Source: Amycolatopsis mediterranei (lineage in GTDB: Bacteria > Actinomycetota > Actinomycetes > Mycobacteriales > Pseudonocardiaceae). Taken from it: 64,000 bases of DNA. This document shows positions 9,136-17,417 of this stretch, one piece after another. Numbering within the stretch: the first letter of the stretch is position 1; every line of letters starts with the position of its first letter. The notes under the pieces were generated by a model, which had not been told where the DNA came from, did not search any database, and saw only the letters and a list, made by a program, of their open reading frames with translations. Made by a program: the position numbers and the translations under genes. Where the stretch lies: positions 3,504,948 through 3,568,947 of the forward strand of contig NZ_CP100416.1 in the NCBI RefSeq assembly GCF_026017845.1. Reading direction: 5' to 3'.

Positions 9136-9840
9136 CCGGCCGTCGAGCTCCCGGACCTCGGCCAGGTGCGCGCGCAGCCAGCGTTCGGACGTGTCGACGT
9201 GCATCAGCGCGGCGGCGGTGGCCACCGCGGGATCGCGGTCGGCGAGCGCGTCGTAGATGGCCTTGTGCTGCGCCAGCGTCACGTGCGTCGCGCCCCGTTC
9301 GACGGTGCCGCGCCAGACCCGTGCGCGCAGGGTGCGCGAGGAGATCCCGTCCAGCAGCGCGGTGAGGGTCTCGTTGCCCGCCGCGGTGACGACCGCCCGG
9401 TGGAAGGCGGCGTCGAGCACGGTGAGGCGCTCGACGTCCTCGACCGCGTCGTGCATCGCGTCGAGCAGTTCGCCGACGGCCCGCAGCTGCGCGTCGGTGA
9501 TCCGGGTGGCGGCCAGGCCGGTCGCCGCGGGCTCCAGGAGCCGGCGCACCTCGGTGAGCTCGAGGATGCTGCCGTCCTGCATGAGCGCCACCGCGTTGCC
9601 GAGGCCCTCCAGGAGCAGGCTCGGCGCGAGGCTGGTGACGTACGTGCCGTCGCCGCGGCGGACTTCGAGCACCCTGGCCAGCGCGAGCGCCTTCACGGCT
9701 TCCCGCGTGGGGCTGCGGGAAATCCCCAGCTCGGTGGCCAGCTCGTGTTCGGGGGGCAGCTTGGCGCCCGCCGGGAACCGGCCGGACCGGACGAACTCCC
9801 GGATCCGGTCGATCGCTTCGTCGGTCAACGACCTCGCCAT
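9127..9840 (-). CDS. FadR-family GntR transcriptional regulator of the fucose genes
   Basis: A 237-residue regulator with an N-terminal winged helix (GAKLPPEHELATELGISRSPTREAV in two overlapping motifs, residues about 23-50) and an all-helical FCD ligand-binding domain containing the DAAFHRAV motif. The start is set at 9840 because GGAGGA sits 5 bp upstream of that ATG; the frame stays open further upstream but without a ribosome site. It is convergent with the fucose operon. FCD regulators usually bind a sugar acid and release DNA, and the shared sites at 59-101 and 9883-9979 point to control of the fucose operon and autoregulation. Fucose-pathway control is inferred. Confidence 0.85.
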   Translation of the reverse strand: MARSLTDEAIDRIREFVRSGRFPAGAKLPPEHELATELGISRSPTREAVKALALARVLEVRRGDGTYVTSLAPSLLLEGLGNAVALMQDGSILELTEVRRLLEPAATGLAATRITDAQLRAVGELLDAMHDAVEDVERLTVLDAAFHRAVVTAAGNETLTALLDGISSRTLRARVWRGTVERGATHVTLAQHKAIYDALADRDPAVATAAALMHVDTSERWLRAHLAEVRELDGRVP

Positions 9841-9882
9841 GGTCCTCCTCGGACAGTGCACCTGAAAAATCAGTCTAGCATT

Positions 9883-9979
9883 CATATGATGTATAGCTGC
9901 GAAGGAGACATCGAAGTTGCATAATATTGGCTGATTCGCCAAATTCGATGATGTGCGGGCAGTGAGACATGTGATGTCT
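9883..9979. promoter_or_regulatory. Control region of gntR with repeated GATGTCT / TATGATGT sites
   Basis: This low-GC stretch holds TATGATGT (9885-9892), AGACATC (9906-9912, inverse GATGTCT) and the perfect palindrome AGACAT-GTG-ATGTCT (9965-9979). The last two are close matches to the site at 64-71 upstream of the fucose operon. It lies between gntR (leftward) and the SnoaL-like gene (rightward), so a bound regulator could affect both. Confidence 0.5.
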
Positions 9980-10008
9980 TGTGGTAACTCCTTACTTACT
10001 TGTAAGTT
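9979..10008 (+). promoter_or_regulatory. Promoter with TetR-type palindromic operator upstream of the SnoaL-like gene
   Basis: ACTTAC-TT-GTAAGT at 9994-10007 is a perfect 14 bp palindrome, and symmetry extends to 20 bp (9991-10010) with one mismatched pair. Such sites are typical TetR-family operators, and a TetR gene is the second gene downstream. A plausible promoter overlaps it: TTGTGG (9979-9984), an 18 bp spacer, then TAAGTT (10003-10008). The ATG at 10016 would give an almost leaderless transcript. Confidence 0.65.
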
Positions 10009-10015
10009 AGAACGC

Positions 10016-10435
10016 ATGACGACTTTCAGTGCCGACGAGGCCGAAACGCTGTGCGACCAGTGGGAGAAGGCGTGGAACGGCCATGACGCCGACGCGGTCG
10101 CCGCGATGTGCGCCGACGACCTCGTCTACGACGAACCGGCGCTGGCGCAGACCGCGCACGGGCCCGATTCCATCCGCGAGTTCGTGACGCACATGGCGCG
10201 CGCCTACCCGGACTACTCGTTCACGCGCACGGGGCTCTACACCGAGGTGACCCGCCGCGCCGTGCTCGTCGCCTGGCGCTTCACCGGCACGTTCGCCAAG
10301 ACCGGCAGCCGCGTCGAGTTCCACGGCGACGACCGGCTGGAACTGGGCGAGGACGGGCTGATCCACGCGTACCGCTGCCTGTACGACAACCAGTTCGTGC
10401 TCGGCCAGCTCGGCGGCGGCGCGGGGAACCAGTGA
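10016..10435 (+). CDS. SnoaL-like / NTF2-fold protein
   Basis: A 139-residue small alpha+beta protein with the SnoaL-like pattern: an N-terminal helix ending in WEKAWNGHDADAVAAMCADDLVYDEP, then IREFVTHMARAYPDYSF, and a beta region with DRLELGEDGLIHAYRCLYD. Members are cyclases, isomerases or small-molecule binders acting on diverse substrates, so no reaction can be assigned. ATG 10016 is preferred over an upstream in-frame ATG because the palindromic operator and promoter lie immediately before it. Its stop overlaps the TetR start, so the pair is probably a repressor-controlled unit. Confidence 0.75.
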   Translation: MTTFSADEAETLCDQWEKAWNGHDADAVAAMCADDLVYDEPALAQTAHGPDSIREFVTHMARAYPDYSFTRTGLYTEVTRRAVLVAWRFTGTFAKTGSRVEFHGDDRLELGEDGLIHAYRCLYDNQFVLGQLGGGAGNQ

Positions 10436-10983
10436 GCGACGCCGGCCCGGCCCGCCTGCCCGCCGCGGTGCGCCGGGCGGGGATCATCGAAGCGGCCGAC
10501 GCCGAGTTCGCCGCGAACGGGCTGGCGGGCACCCGCCTGGAGGCCATCGCCGGCCGGGCCGGCATCTCGCACCCGCGGATCGTGCAGATGTTCGGCTCCA
10601 AGCGGAAGCTGTTCCTCGAAGTCGTGCACGCCGCCTACGACCGCATCGAAGCGGCGTTCGCCGGTGCCGAGCCGAAGCTGGCCGCGCTCGGCGGGGCGTA
10701 CGTGCGGCTCCTGCAGAGCGATCCGACGGTCGGCCTGGTGGTGCTGCAGGGCTACGCGGCGGCGGCGGACGAGCCGGTCCGCGAGGCGGTCCGCCGCCGG
10801 CACCTCGCCCTGATGGACTCGATCGCCCGGTTGACGGGCGCGGACGCGTTGCGGGTGCGGACGTTCTTCGCCACGGGCCTCGTCCAGACGGTGTCGACCG
10901 CCCTCGAGCTGCCGGAGCAGCGCGCCGACACGGCGTGGAGCGCGTGGATCCTCGACCTGGCCGACCCACCCGTCGACTCCTGA
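10432..10983 (+). CDS. TetR-family transcriptional regulator
   Basis: A 183-residue TetR protein starting at GTG 10432 in a 4 bp overlap with the preceding gene. The helix-turn-helix spans about residues 17-60: AGIIEAADAEFAANGLAGT, then LEAIAGRAGISHPRIVQMFGSK. The usual tyrosine in the recognition-helix region is replaced by MFGSK, a common variant. The C-terminal ligand domain is unremarkable. It most likely represses its own two-gene unit through the palindrome at 9994-10007. Confidence 0.85.
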   Translation: MSDAGPARLPAAVRRAGIIEAADAEFAANGLAGTRLEAIAGRAGISHPRIVQMFGSKRKLFLEVVHAAYDRIEAAFAGAEPKLAALGGAYVRLLQSDPTVGLVVLQGYAAAADEPVREAVRRRHLALMDSIARLTGADALRVRTFFATGLVQTVSTALELPEQRADTAWSAWILDLADPPVDS

Positions 10984-11013
10984 CGGCGCCGGGTGCGTGC
11001 TGTTCGCGCCGTC
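10982..11013 (+). terminator. Hairpin after the TetR gene
   Basis: GACGGCGC (10982-10989) pairs perfectly with GCGCCGTC (11006-11013) around a 16 nt loop, starting in the TetR stop codon. There is no T-tract. It is a plausible but unproven terminator. Confidence 0.5.
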
Positions 11014-11546
11014 GACCTGGCCGCCGTTGAACCCAACGACCACCACTCCGGCCTGAACCTCGGCGTGAACGGCACGTCGGTCCTCCAGTGTCCTGCCGGT
11101 CGTCGGTGGATCCACCGACGAACCGGATCGTGGCTGGAACCGCGCACGCCTTCGTCGGGCTCGGTGACCCGGGAACGGGCGGTCGCGCGGCAGGCGGGCG
11201 AGTCAACTGAGCCGGAGGGGTGGGGCGCCGCCGCCGGAATCGGCCCGCGGTACCGGTGAGCGGTCGCCCACCGCGGCGATGGTGACAAATTTCCGGGTAC
11301 TTTCCGGCAGCCGGTTGACACATCGGGCGCCGGGTTCCAGCATCAATGCTGCCGAGAAGCGGTCAAAAGATCACCGGATGCGTGACGGCGGCCGCGGCTC
11401 ACCCGTTCGAACCACTCTCGCCCAAGGATGTGCGGACGTGACCGAGAACCGGTATTCCGGCGCCCATTGCGCCGATCCCCCCTAGTCCGTGGTGCACACG
11501 GCGGCCGTCGGCGATCCGATCGGCGGTCCGGCTCGCTTTCCGCTGA
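11014..11546. other. Intergenic region without a recognisable gene
   Basis: About 530 bp between the TetR hairpin and the LacI operator. Short open frames occur, but their translations lack any family resemblance or a ribosome site. Visible elements are the perfect palindrome at 11100-11121 and an isolated TTGACA at 11315-11320 without a good -10 at 17 bp. I see no other structure. Confidence 0.6.
11100..11121. repeat. Perfect 22 bp palindrome
   Basis: The two 11 bp arms TCGTCGGTGGA and TCCACCGACGA are exact reverse complements with no spacer. It lies in the 530 bp non-coding stretch. It could be a dimeric-regulator operator or a terminator-like cruciform. The missing loop favours a protein-binding site, but nothing nearby identifies the protein. 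Confidence 0.6.
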
Positions 11547-11564
11547 AGTGTTAGCGCTAACACT
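11547..11564. promoter_or_regulatory. LacI-family operator
   Basis: AGTGTTAGCGCTAACACT is a perfect 18 bp palindrome whose TGTTAGCGCTAACA core is the classic LacI/GalR-family operator with central CG. It sits 35 bp before the LacI start, consistent with autorepression. Confidence 0.85.
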
Positions 11565-11598
11565 ACCCTTGGTGCGTGCTGTCCCCACGGAGATGACC

Positions 11599-12621
11599 AT
11601 GACCGTTCTCGATCTTTCCGATCCGCGGCCGACCCTGGCCGACGTGGCCCGGGCCGCCGGTGTCTCGTCGGCGACGGCGTCGCGGGTGCTCAACGGATTC
11701 CCGCAAGTGCGTGCCCAGACCCGGCGCCAGGTCGAACAGGCCGTGCGCACCCTCGGCTACGTCCGGCAACGCGCGCCGCGGGCCGGCGAGGGGCCCCGGA
11801 CCGGCACGGTCGCCGTCGTGCTGTGCGAGGACGGCCCGCGGCTGTTCTCCGACCCGTTCTTCGGCCGCATCATGTGGGGCGTCCACCAGGAGCTCACCAC
11901 GGCCGGCGTGCAGGTCGTGGTGCTGATGATGCAGGCGGCGGACCAGGCCACCACCTTCCGGTACCTGGCCGGCGGGCACGTCGACGGGGCCCTGTTCGTG
12001 AGCACGCACACGCGCTGCACCACGGCGTTGTCGCGGGCGGAGCTCCCGCTCGTCAGCGCCGGCCGGCCGATGGTCGCCGACCCCGCCCGCTACACCTACG
12101 TGGACGTCGACAACCGCGGGGGCGCCGCGGCGGCCGTCCGGCACCTGCAGGCCGCCGGGCGGCGGCGGATCACGACGGTCGCCGGCCCGAAGGACATGGC
12201 GCCGGGCCGGGACCGGCTCGCCGGCTACGTCGCCGCGATCGGCGGCCCGGGCGTCGTCGACCCGGGATCGGTGGCCCACGGCGACTTCGGCCAGGCGTCC
12301 GGCGAGCACGCCATGCGGCGGCTGCTCGACCGGAGACCGGACCTGGACGCGGTGTTCGTGGCGTCCGACGTGATGGCGCTGGGCGTGCTGCGTGCCCTGC
12401 GCCGCGCCGGGCGCCGCGTGCCCGACGACGTTGCGGTCGTCGGCTTCGACAACGCGCCGATCTCGCGCACCACCGACCCGCCCCTGACGACGGTGAGCCA
12501 GCCGGTCGAGGCGCTCGGCGCCCGGGCGGCGGGCGAGCTGCTCGCGGTGATCGACGGAACGGCCGCGCAGCCGCACCGCGTGGTGCTCGGGACGACGCTG
12601 GTGGTGCGGGAATCGGCGTGA
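11599..12621 (+). CDS. LacI-family transcriptional regulator
   Basis: A 340-residue LacI/GalR protein. The N-terminal helix-turn-helix and hinge helix are clear (TLADVARAAGVSSATASRVLNG), followed by a type I periplasmic-binding-like sensor domain (GTVAVVLCEDG, DGALFVS, VDVDNRGGAAAAVRHL, VGFDNAPISR). ATG 11599 is chosen because GGAG lies 6 bp upstream; ATG 11593 directly abuts that site. The palindrome at 11547-11564 suggests autoregulation. No sugar gene stands next to it, so its effector and other targets are unknown. Downstream, 12622-12867 is a GC-rich spacer with a small hairpin (GCGGGC/GCCCGC) and no gene. Confidence 0.85.
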   Translation: MTVLDLSDPRPTLADVARAAGVSSATASRVLNGFPQVRAQTRRQVEQAVRTLGYVRQRAPRAGEGPRTGTVAVVLCEDGPRLFSDPFFGRIMWGVHQELTTAGVQVVVLMMQAADQATTFRYLAGGHVDGALFVSTHTRCTTALSRAELPLVSAGRPMVADPARYTYVDVDNRGGAAAAVRHLQAAGRRRITTVAGPKDMAPGRDRLAGYVAAIGGPGVVDPGSVAHGDFGQASGEHAMRRLLDRRPDLDAVFVASDVMALGVLRALRRAGRRVPDDVAVVGFDNAPISRTTDPPLTTVSQPVEALGARAAGELLAVIDGTAAQPHRVVLGTTLVVRESA

Positions 12622-12867
12622 GCGGGCGCCGGAGTGCCCGCGGCGTACTGAGCGGGCGCTTAGTGACCTTGTTCACGGACCCGTCGCGCGGGCCGCCGCC
12701 CGGCGGTGCCGTCCGGGAGCGAAGGCGCCCAGGTGGGAGCCGCATCCGCCGGCGGATGGCGGGCGGCTGACGAGCGTCGCGAACAGGGGTGTCGCCGACG
12801 TCAAGGTGAACATTGCTCCTCAGTGTGGTGACCTCGACGCGACGCGAACTCTTCGCGGGCGTGACCG

Positions 12868-13764
12868 ATGAGGGTGGGCAGCGTGCGAGAGCAGACCAGA
12901 GGGCACCTCCGCGGGGGCACCGCGGTCGTGCTGCCGGACCCGGGGCGGTCGATCGGCGTGCTCACCTCGACACTGGCCACGCTCGGCAACAGCCGGACGC
13001 TCGACGCCATTGCGCAGGCGGCCGCGGCCGAGGGGTACACGATCACGTTGCTGTCCGTGGGCAAACCGACCCGCGACGCGGTGACCGACGCGTTCCGGGA
13101 ACTGGGGACGCACGACGTCGACGGCCTCGTCGTCCTCGTCGAGGAATACGCCCTGGATTGGCCGGGAATCGTTTTCCCGCAAGGCGTCCCGGTGGTGGTC
13201 GTCGATTCGAACGCGCGGGCCGGGTATCCGACGGTCGACGCCGACCAAGCGCAGGGCGCGGTGCTGGCGACCGAGCACCTGCTCAAGCTCGGCCACGAGA
13301 CCGTCTGGCACATCGCGGGACCGTCGGATTCGTGCGCGGCCGAGCACCGGGAACGCGCTTGGCGCCGGACGCTCACCCGGTTCGACCGGCGGGTCCCGTT
13401 GCCGGTGGTGGGGGACTGGACGGCCGGATCCGGCTACACGCTCGGCCGGGTGCTGGCCGACGAACCCGCGGTGACGGCGGTGTTCGCGGCGAACGACCAG
13501 ATGGCTCTCGGCTTGCTGCGGGCTCTGCACGAGTCCGGTCGTTCGGTGCCGGGCGAGGTCAGCGTGGCCGGGTTCGACGACATGGCGGAATCGGCGAGTT
13601 TCTGGCCACCGCTGACCACGATCCGCCAGCCGTTCGCCGAGCTGGGCGGCCAGGTGGTGCGGACCCTGCTCGGCGAGCTCAGGTCCGGGGTGCGGACGGC
13701 GACGCTCGAACGCGTGCCGGTGTCGCTGGTGGTCCGGGGCAGTACCGGGCCGCCGCCGTGGTGA
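12868..13764 (+). CDS. LacI-like sensor-domain protein lacking the DNA-binding domain
   Basis: A 298-residue protein that matches only the effector-binding half of LacI/GalR regulators (SIGVLTSTLATLGNS, DGLVVLVEEYAL, VFAANDQMALGLLRAL, VAGFDDMAESASFWPPLTTIRQP). The first 30 residues (MRVGSVREQTRGHLRGG) do not form the normal helix-turn-helix, and a TGA at 12862-12864 closes the frame just upstream. VREQTRGHL faintly resembles the segment after the HTH in intact LacI proteins, so this may be a decayed regulator whose 5' end was lost. The sensor part is intact over 260 codons, so a role without DNA binding is possible. No convincing ribosome site precedes the ATG. Confidence 0.6.
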   Translation: MRVGSVREQTRGHLRGGTAVVLPDPGRSIGVLTSTLATLGNSRTLDAIAQAAAAEGYTITLLSVGKPTRDAVTDAFRELGTHDVDGLVVLVEEYALDWPGIVFPQGVPVVVVDSNARAGYPTVDADQAQGAVLATEHLLKLGHETVWHIAGPSDSCAAEHRERAWRRTLTRFDRRVPLPVVGDWTAGSGYTLGRVLADEPAVTAVFAANDQMALGLLRALHESGRSVPGEVSVAGFDDMAESASFWPPLTTIRQPFAELGGQVVRTLLGELRSGVRTATLERVPVSLVVRGSTGPPPW

Positions 13765-13944
13765 TCCGCGCCGGCGTGAGCAGGGTGTGAAGACTTTCGC
13801 GGTTCACCGGTTTTCCCTTGCTCTTCACGGTTGAATACATCGAAACGTGCGACCGTGTGTTGACAGGGCGGTCGGCGCAAACGGATGCTCGGCGTACCGG
13901 CCGAAAGGCCGAACCCCGGAGCGACAAAGGGAGAGAGCCGAGTC

Positions 13945-13983
13945 ATGACCACCGTGCCGGCGAAACCTCCCGTTGCGTCCTGA
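13945..13983 (+). CDS. 12-codon leader ORF overlapping the acyl-CoA synthetase start
   Basis: ATG 13945 follows a GGGAGAGAG ribosome site (13929-13937) at normal spacing and encodes MTTVPAKPPVAS before TGA 13981-13983. The stop overlaps the ATG of the next gene (TGATG). The synthetase itself has no good ribosome site, so it may be translated by re-initiation after this ORF. A recent frameshift in a once longer N-terminus is the alternative. Confidence 0.45.
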   Translation: MTTVPAKPPVAS

Positions 13984-15998
13984 TGGAGCCGGAACTCCTC
14001 GAAATCACCGTCACCGTGCCGCACGCGCCCGCGGCGGTGTGGACGATCGTCGGCAGCCCGCACCTCTACCCGCGGTTCGTCCGCGGAATCACTTCGTGTG
14101 AGCCGGTTTCCGAGGCGACCGGCCGGGGCGCCCGCTACCGCTACCGCGCCGGAGGCGAGGGCGAGGCCGAAATCTTCGTCCACCGCCGGAACGAGCACCT
14201 GGCCTGGTCCGGCCGGCAGCACCGGATGTCCGTCGTGCTGCGGCCGACGTCCGAAGGCTGCGCGATCACCGTCCTGCTCACGCTGCTCGACGGCCGCTCG
14301 GTGGCGGCCCCGCGGATCCGCCAGCGGATCCTGGACGCGATCGCGGCGATCAGCGACCACCTCGGCGGCGTCCCCGCGGCGGATTCGCTGCCGCCCCGCC
14401 CGTCCAAGCGCGAGTTCGCGCGGATCCTGGTCAAGGCCGGGGTGCTCACCCCGGCCCAGCCCACCGGCACGCTGCGGCAGCTGAGGTCGGTGGGCCGCTG
14501 GGGCTCGACCCTGGCCGGCGGCTACGAGGCGGTGGCGCGCCGCGCGCCGGAGTCCCTCGCGCTGTGCGACGAGCGGTCCGAACGGACCTTCGGCGAACTC
14601 GACGACCGCACCACCCGGCTGGCCGCGGTGCTGAAGCGTTACGACATCACCGAGGGGTCGCGGGTCCTGCTGATGTGCCGCAACCACAACGCGATGGTCG
14701 AGGCGATGATCGCCTGCAGCAAGCTCGGTGCGGACGTGGCCCTGATGAACACCGGGCTGGCGCTGGGCCAGGCCGCCGAGTTCGCCTTGCGGCACGGCTC
14801 CCAGCTCGTGCTCGCCGACGCCGAGTTCGCCGCCCTGCGCGGGCAGCTGCCTGCCGAGATCCCGCAGCTGTGGACGTGGCCGCCCGGCGACGGGTGGCAC
14901 GGTCCGACCATCGAAGAACTGATCGAGGCGCAGCCGCCCGCCCGGATCGCCCCGCCGGGCAAGCCCGGCCGGCTCGTCGTGCTCACCTCGGGCACCTCCG
15001 GCCCGCCGAAGGGTGCGCGCCGGCCGACCCCGCACAGCGTCGCGGACGCCGCCGCGGTGCTGTCGGAGATCCCGCTGCGGGCCGGCGAACCGATCCTGGT
15101 CGCCGCCCCGTTGTTCCACACCTGGGGCCTGGCCGCGCTGCAACTCGGCATGGCGCTGCGGGCGGGGCTGGTGCTGCCCCGCCGCTTCGACCCGGAAGCA
15201 ACGCTGTCGATGGTCGAACGGCAGCGGTGCACGGCGTTGTTCGCGGTGCCGACGATGCTGCGGCGGCTGCTGGACCTGCCGGAGCAGACGCGGGCCCGCT
15301 ACGACCTCTCCTCGCTGCGCGTGGTGGCCAGTTCCGGCGCGGGACTGCCGGGCCGGCTGGGCGAGGAGTTCATGGACGCCTTCGGCGACATCCTCTACAA
15401 CCTCTACGGCTCGACGGAGGTGTCGTGGGCGGCGATCGCCGGGCCACGCGACCTCCGCGCGGCCCGCGGCACGGCGGGCCGCCCGCCGATCGGCACCGCG
15501 ATCCGCGTCCTGGACCGCGCGGGCACCCCGGTGCCACCCGGCACGACCGGCCGGCTCTACGTCGGCAACCGCCTGCTGTTCGACGGGTACACCGAAGGCG
15601 AGCAGCTCGACGTCCGCGACGGCCTGATGGACACCGGAGATCGCGGGTACGTCGACGCGAACGGCCTGTTGTTCGTCCAGGGCCGCGAGGACGAGATGAT
15701 CGTGTCCGGCGGCGAAAACGTGGCCCCGGCCCCGGTGGAGGAAGTCCTGCTCACGTTGCCGGAGGTCCGCGAAGCGGCGGTGGTCGGCGTCCGCGACCCC
15801 AAGTACGGCCAGCGCCTGGCGGCTTACCTCGTGCTGGTGCCGGGTGCCCGGCTGGACGCGGACACGGTGCGGTCCCACGTGCGTGAACGTCTCGCGCGCT
15901 TCGCGGTGCCGCGGGACGTCGTGTTCGTCGACGAGCTGCCGCGCAACGCGACGGGGAAGGTCGTGAAGCGGGCCCTGCGCCGCAACTACCGCTGGTAG
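13983..15998 (+). CDS. SRPBCC-domain / acyl-CoA synthetase fusion
   Basis: A 671-residue two-part protein. Residues 1-130 are an SRPBCC/polyketide-cyclase-like fold (ITVTVPHAPAAVWTIVGSPHLYPRFV), a hydrophobic-ligand cavity domain. The rest is an AMP-forming ligase of the fatty-acyl-CoA synthetase type resembling mycobacterial FadD proteins: the P-loop is LTSGTSGPPKG, the A5 motif YGSTE, the adenylate motif GLMDTGDRGY and the C-terminal Lys is in NATGKVVKR. It should activate a carboxylic acid, probably a fatty acid, to the CoA ester. ATG 13983 is used because the SRPBCC domain begins there and it overlaps the leader stop. The frame is open further upstream, but that part has no coding character. 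No link to the NRPS is evident. Confidence 0.82.
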   Translation: MEPELLEITVTVPHAPAAVWTIVGSPHLYPRFVRGITSCEPVSEATGRGARYRYRAGGEGEAEIFVHRRNEHLAWSGRQHRMSVVLRPTSEGCAITVLLTLLDGRSVAAPRIRQRILDAIAAISDHLGGVPAADSLPPRPSKREFARILVKAGVLTPAQPTGTLRQLRSVGRWGSTLAGGYEAVARRAPESLALCDERSERTFGELDDRTTRLAAVLKRYDITEGSRVLLMCRNHNAMVEAMIACSKLGADVALMNTGLALGQAAEFALRHGSQLVLADAEFAALRGQLPAEIPQLWTWPPGDGWHGPTIEELIEAQPPARIAPPGKPGRLVVLTSGTSGPPKGARRPTPHSVADAAAVLSEIPLRAGEPILVAAPLFHTWGLAALQLGMALRAGLVLPRRFDPEATLSMVERQRCTALFAVPTMLRRLLDLPEQTRARYDLSSLRVVASSGAGLPGRLGEEFMDAFGDILYNLYGSTEVSWAAIAGPRDLRAARGTAGRPPIGTAIRVLDRAGTPVPPGTTGRLYVGNRLLFDGYTEGEQLDVRDGLMDTGDRGYVDANGLLFVQGREDEMIVSGGENVAPAPVEEVLLTLPEVREAAVVGVRDPKYGQRLAAYLVLVPGARLDADTVRSHVRERLARFAVPRDVVFVDELPRNATGKVVKRALRRNYRW

Positions 15999-16004
15999 CG
16001 GCGG

Positions 16005-17417
16005 TCAGGCCGGACAGCTGACGTCGTGCTCCGGTGCCGCCAGGGTCAGCAGGTAGCGGTCCATGGCCGACCGGGTGCAGGCGTTCTTGTCGTGGACGCC
16101 GTGTCCTGAGCCCTCGTACGTCAGCAACGTCGTGTTCGCCGGGGCCTGGTGGTGGATCGCGAGCGCCCACGCGTACGGGGTCGCCGGGTCGTGGCGGGAG
16201 TTCATCAGGAGGATCCGGGGCGCCCGCGGGATGCTCAGCCGGTGGGGCGGGTTCGACGGCGGGCCGTGGACACCCAGGCACGCCATCGCTTCGCCGTGGC
16301 TCAGCGTGCTGCCGCGCATGAGCGGCCCGCGCCGCAGCTCTTCGGCGTGCAAGGTCGTGTACTGGGCGAAGTTCCGGATCCGGAGGTCGAAGTCCTGGCA
16401 CACGACCGCGAGGCGGATCGAGTCGTAGTTGTAGGTGAACTGCGCGGTCACCGGCGGGTTCCCGGCCGCGGTGTCGGCGATCGCCCGGCCCAGGTCGTCC
16501 CAGTTCGGGTGGTACATGTCCGCCAGCACCCAGTTGCGCAGCTCGCTCTGCGCCCGCGGTGTCCCGGCGGTCACCGCGAGGGCTTTCCGCCAGACGGCGA
16601 AAACGTCCTGGCCGTGCAGCACGCAGGTGGTCGTCCGGTCGCACCAGGCGGCGAACTCGCGGAACGCGTCGTCCGCGGCGGCGGCCCGGTCGCCGAGGAA
16701 CCGCTCGATGCCGGCGCTGTGGTCGACGGAGCTGTCGAGCACCATCGCCCGCAGCCGGTCCCCGTGTTGTTCGGCGTACTGCTGGCCGAGCAGCGTGCCG
16801 TAGGAGATGCCGACGAAGCTGATCCGCGTTTCGCCCAGCGCGCGGCGGACCGCGTCCATGTCCCGGGCGTTGACGCCGGTGTCGGCGTGGTCGAAGACGG
16901 GCAGGTTGCGGGCGCGGCAGGCGGAAACCGCCTGCTCGCTGGAGGTCCGCAGCGCGGCGAACTCGGCCGGCCCGGCCGGCTCGTCGCCCGGCGGCTCGCC
17001 CGTGACCGGGCATTCGATGAATTCGCTGCGGCCGGTTCCCCGCACGTCGAAGCCCACGATGTCGAACCGGGCCCGGACTTCGGGGCTGAACACGCTCGGG
17101 GTCGCGGCGAGTTCCGCGTTCGACGAGCCGGGGCCGCCGAAGTCGGCCAGCAGCACGCCGATGCGGTGGGCGGGATCCGTGGCGCGGTGCCGGGCCACCG
17201 CGAGCGAGATCGACGGGCCGCCCGGGGAGTTCCAGTCCAGCGGCACCTGCAGCGTGCCGCACTCGCCGTCGGCCGGAGTGGGGCTGTCCGGGTCGTCCGG
17301 GCACGGCGTCCAGACGATCGGGGCCGGTGTCCAGCCGGTTTCGGCCACCGCCGGTGCGGCCACGGCCGGGGTGGCGCCGGTCAGCAGAAGTGCGCTCGCC
17401 AGAACGGTTCCCAGCAC
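16005..17417 (-). CDS. Secreted alpha/beta-hydrolase, TAP-like peptidase family
   Basis: A 470-residue exported serine hydrolase of the tripeptidyl-aminopeptidase/TAP-like family. The signal peptide is MLGTVLASALLLTGATPAVAA. The nucleophile is in GISYGTLLG, the acid in NSRHDPATPY and the His in GSGHGVH; the oxyanion motif is DFGGPGSS. GTG 17417 is preferred as start because GGGGAGGAG lies just upstream and the signal peptide begins there; an in-frame ATG 63 bp earlier would add an Arg-rich leader. Homologs cleave peptides or esters outside the cell. It is convergent with, and only 6 bp from, the synthetase gene. Confidence 0.85.
   Translation of the reverse strand: MLGTVLASALLLTGATPAVAAPAVAETGWTPAPIVWTPCPDDPDSPTPADGECGTLQVPLDWNSPGGPSISLAVARHRATDPAHRIGVLLADFGGPGSSNAELAATPSVFSPEVRARFDIVGFDVRGTGRSEFIECPVTGEPPGDEPAGPAEFAALRTSSEQAVSACRARNLPVFDHADTGVNARDMDAVRRALGETRISFVGISYGTLLGQQYAEQHGDRLRAMVLDSSVDHSAGIERFLGDRAAAADDAFREFAAWCDRTTTCVLHGQDVFAVWRKALAVTAGTPRAQSELRNWVLADMYHPNWDDLGRAIADTAAGNPPVTAQFTYNYDSIRLAVVCQDFDLRIRNFAQYTTLHAEELRRGPLMRGSTLSHGEAMACLGVHGPPSNPPHRLSIPRAPRILLMNSRHDPATPYAWALAIHHQAPANTTLLTYEGSGHGVHDKNACTRSAMDRYLLTLAAPEHDVSCPA

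Noticed and set aside
10993-11485. Short open frames in the TetR-LacI intergenic region
   Set aside because: They lack ribosome sites, recognisable motifs and coding-type composition.
13983-15998. Acyl-CoA synthetase as supplier of a fatty acid for a lipopeptide
   Set aside because: The first NRPS begins with an A domain and has no starter condensation domain or acyl carrier protein, and the gene is separated from the operon by three genes and a 2.2 kb gap.
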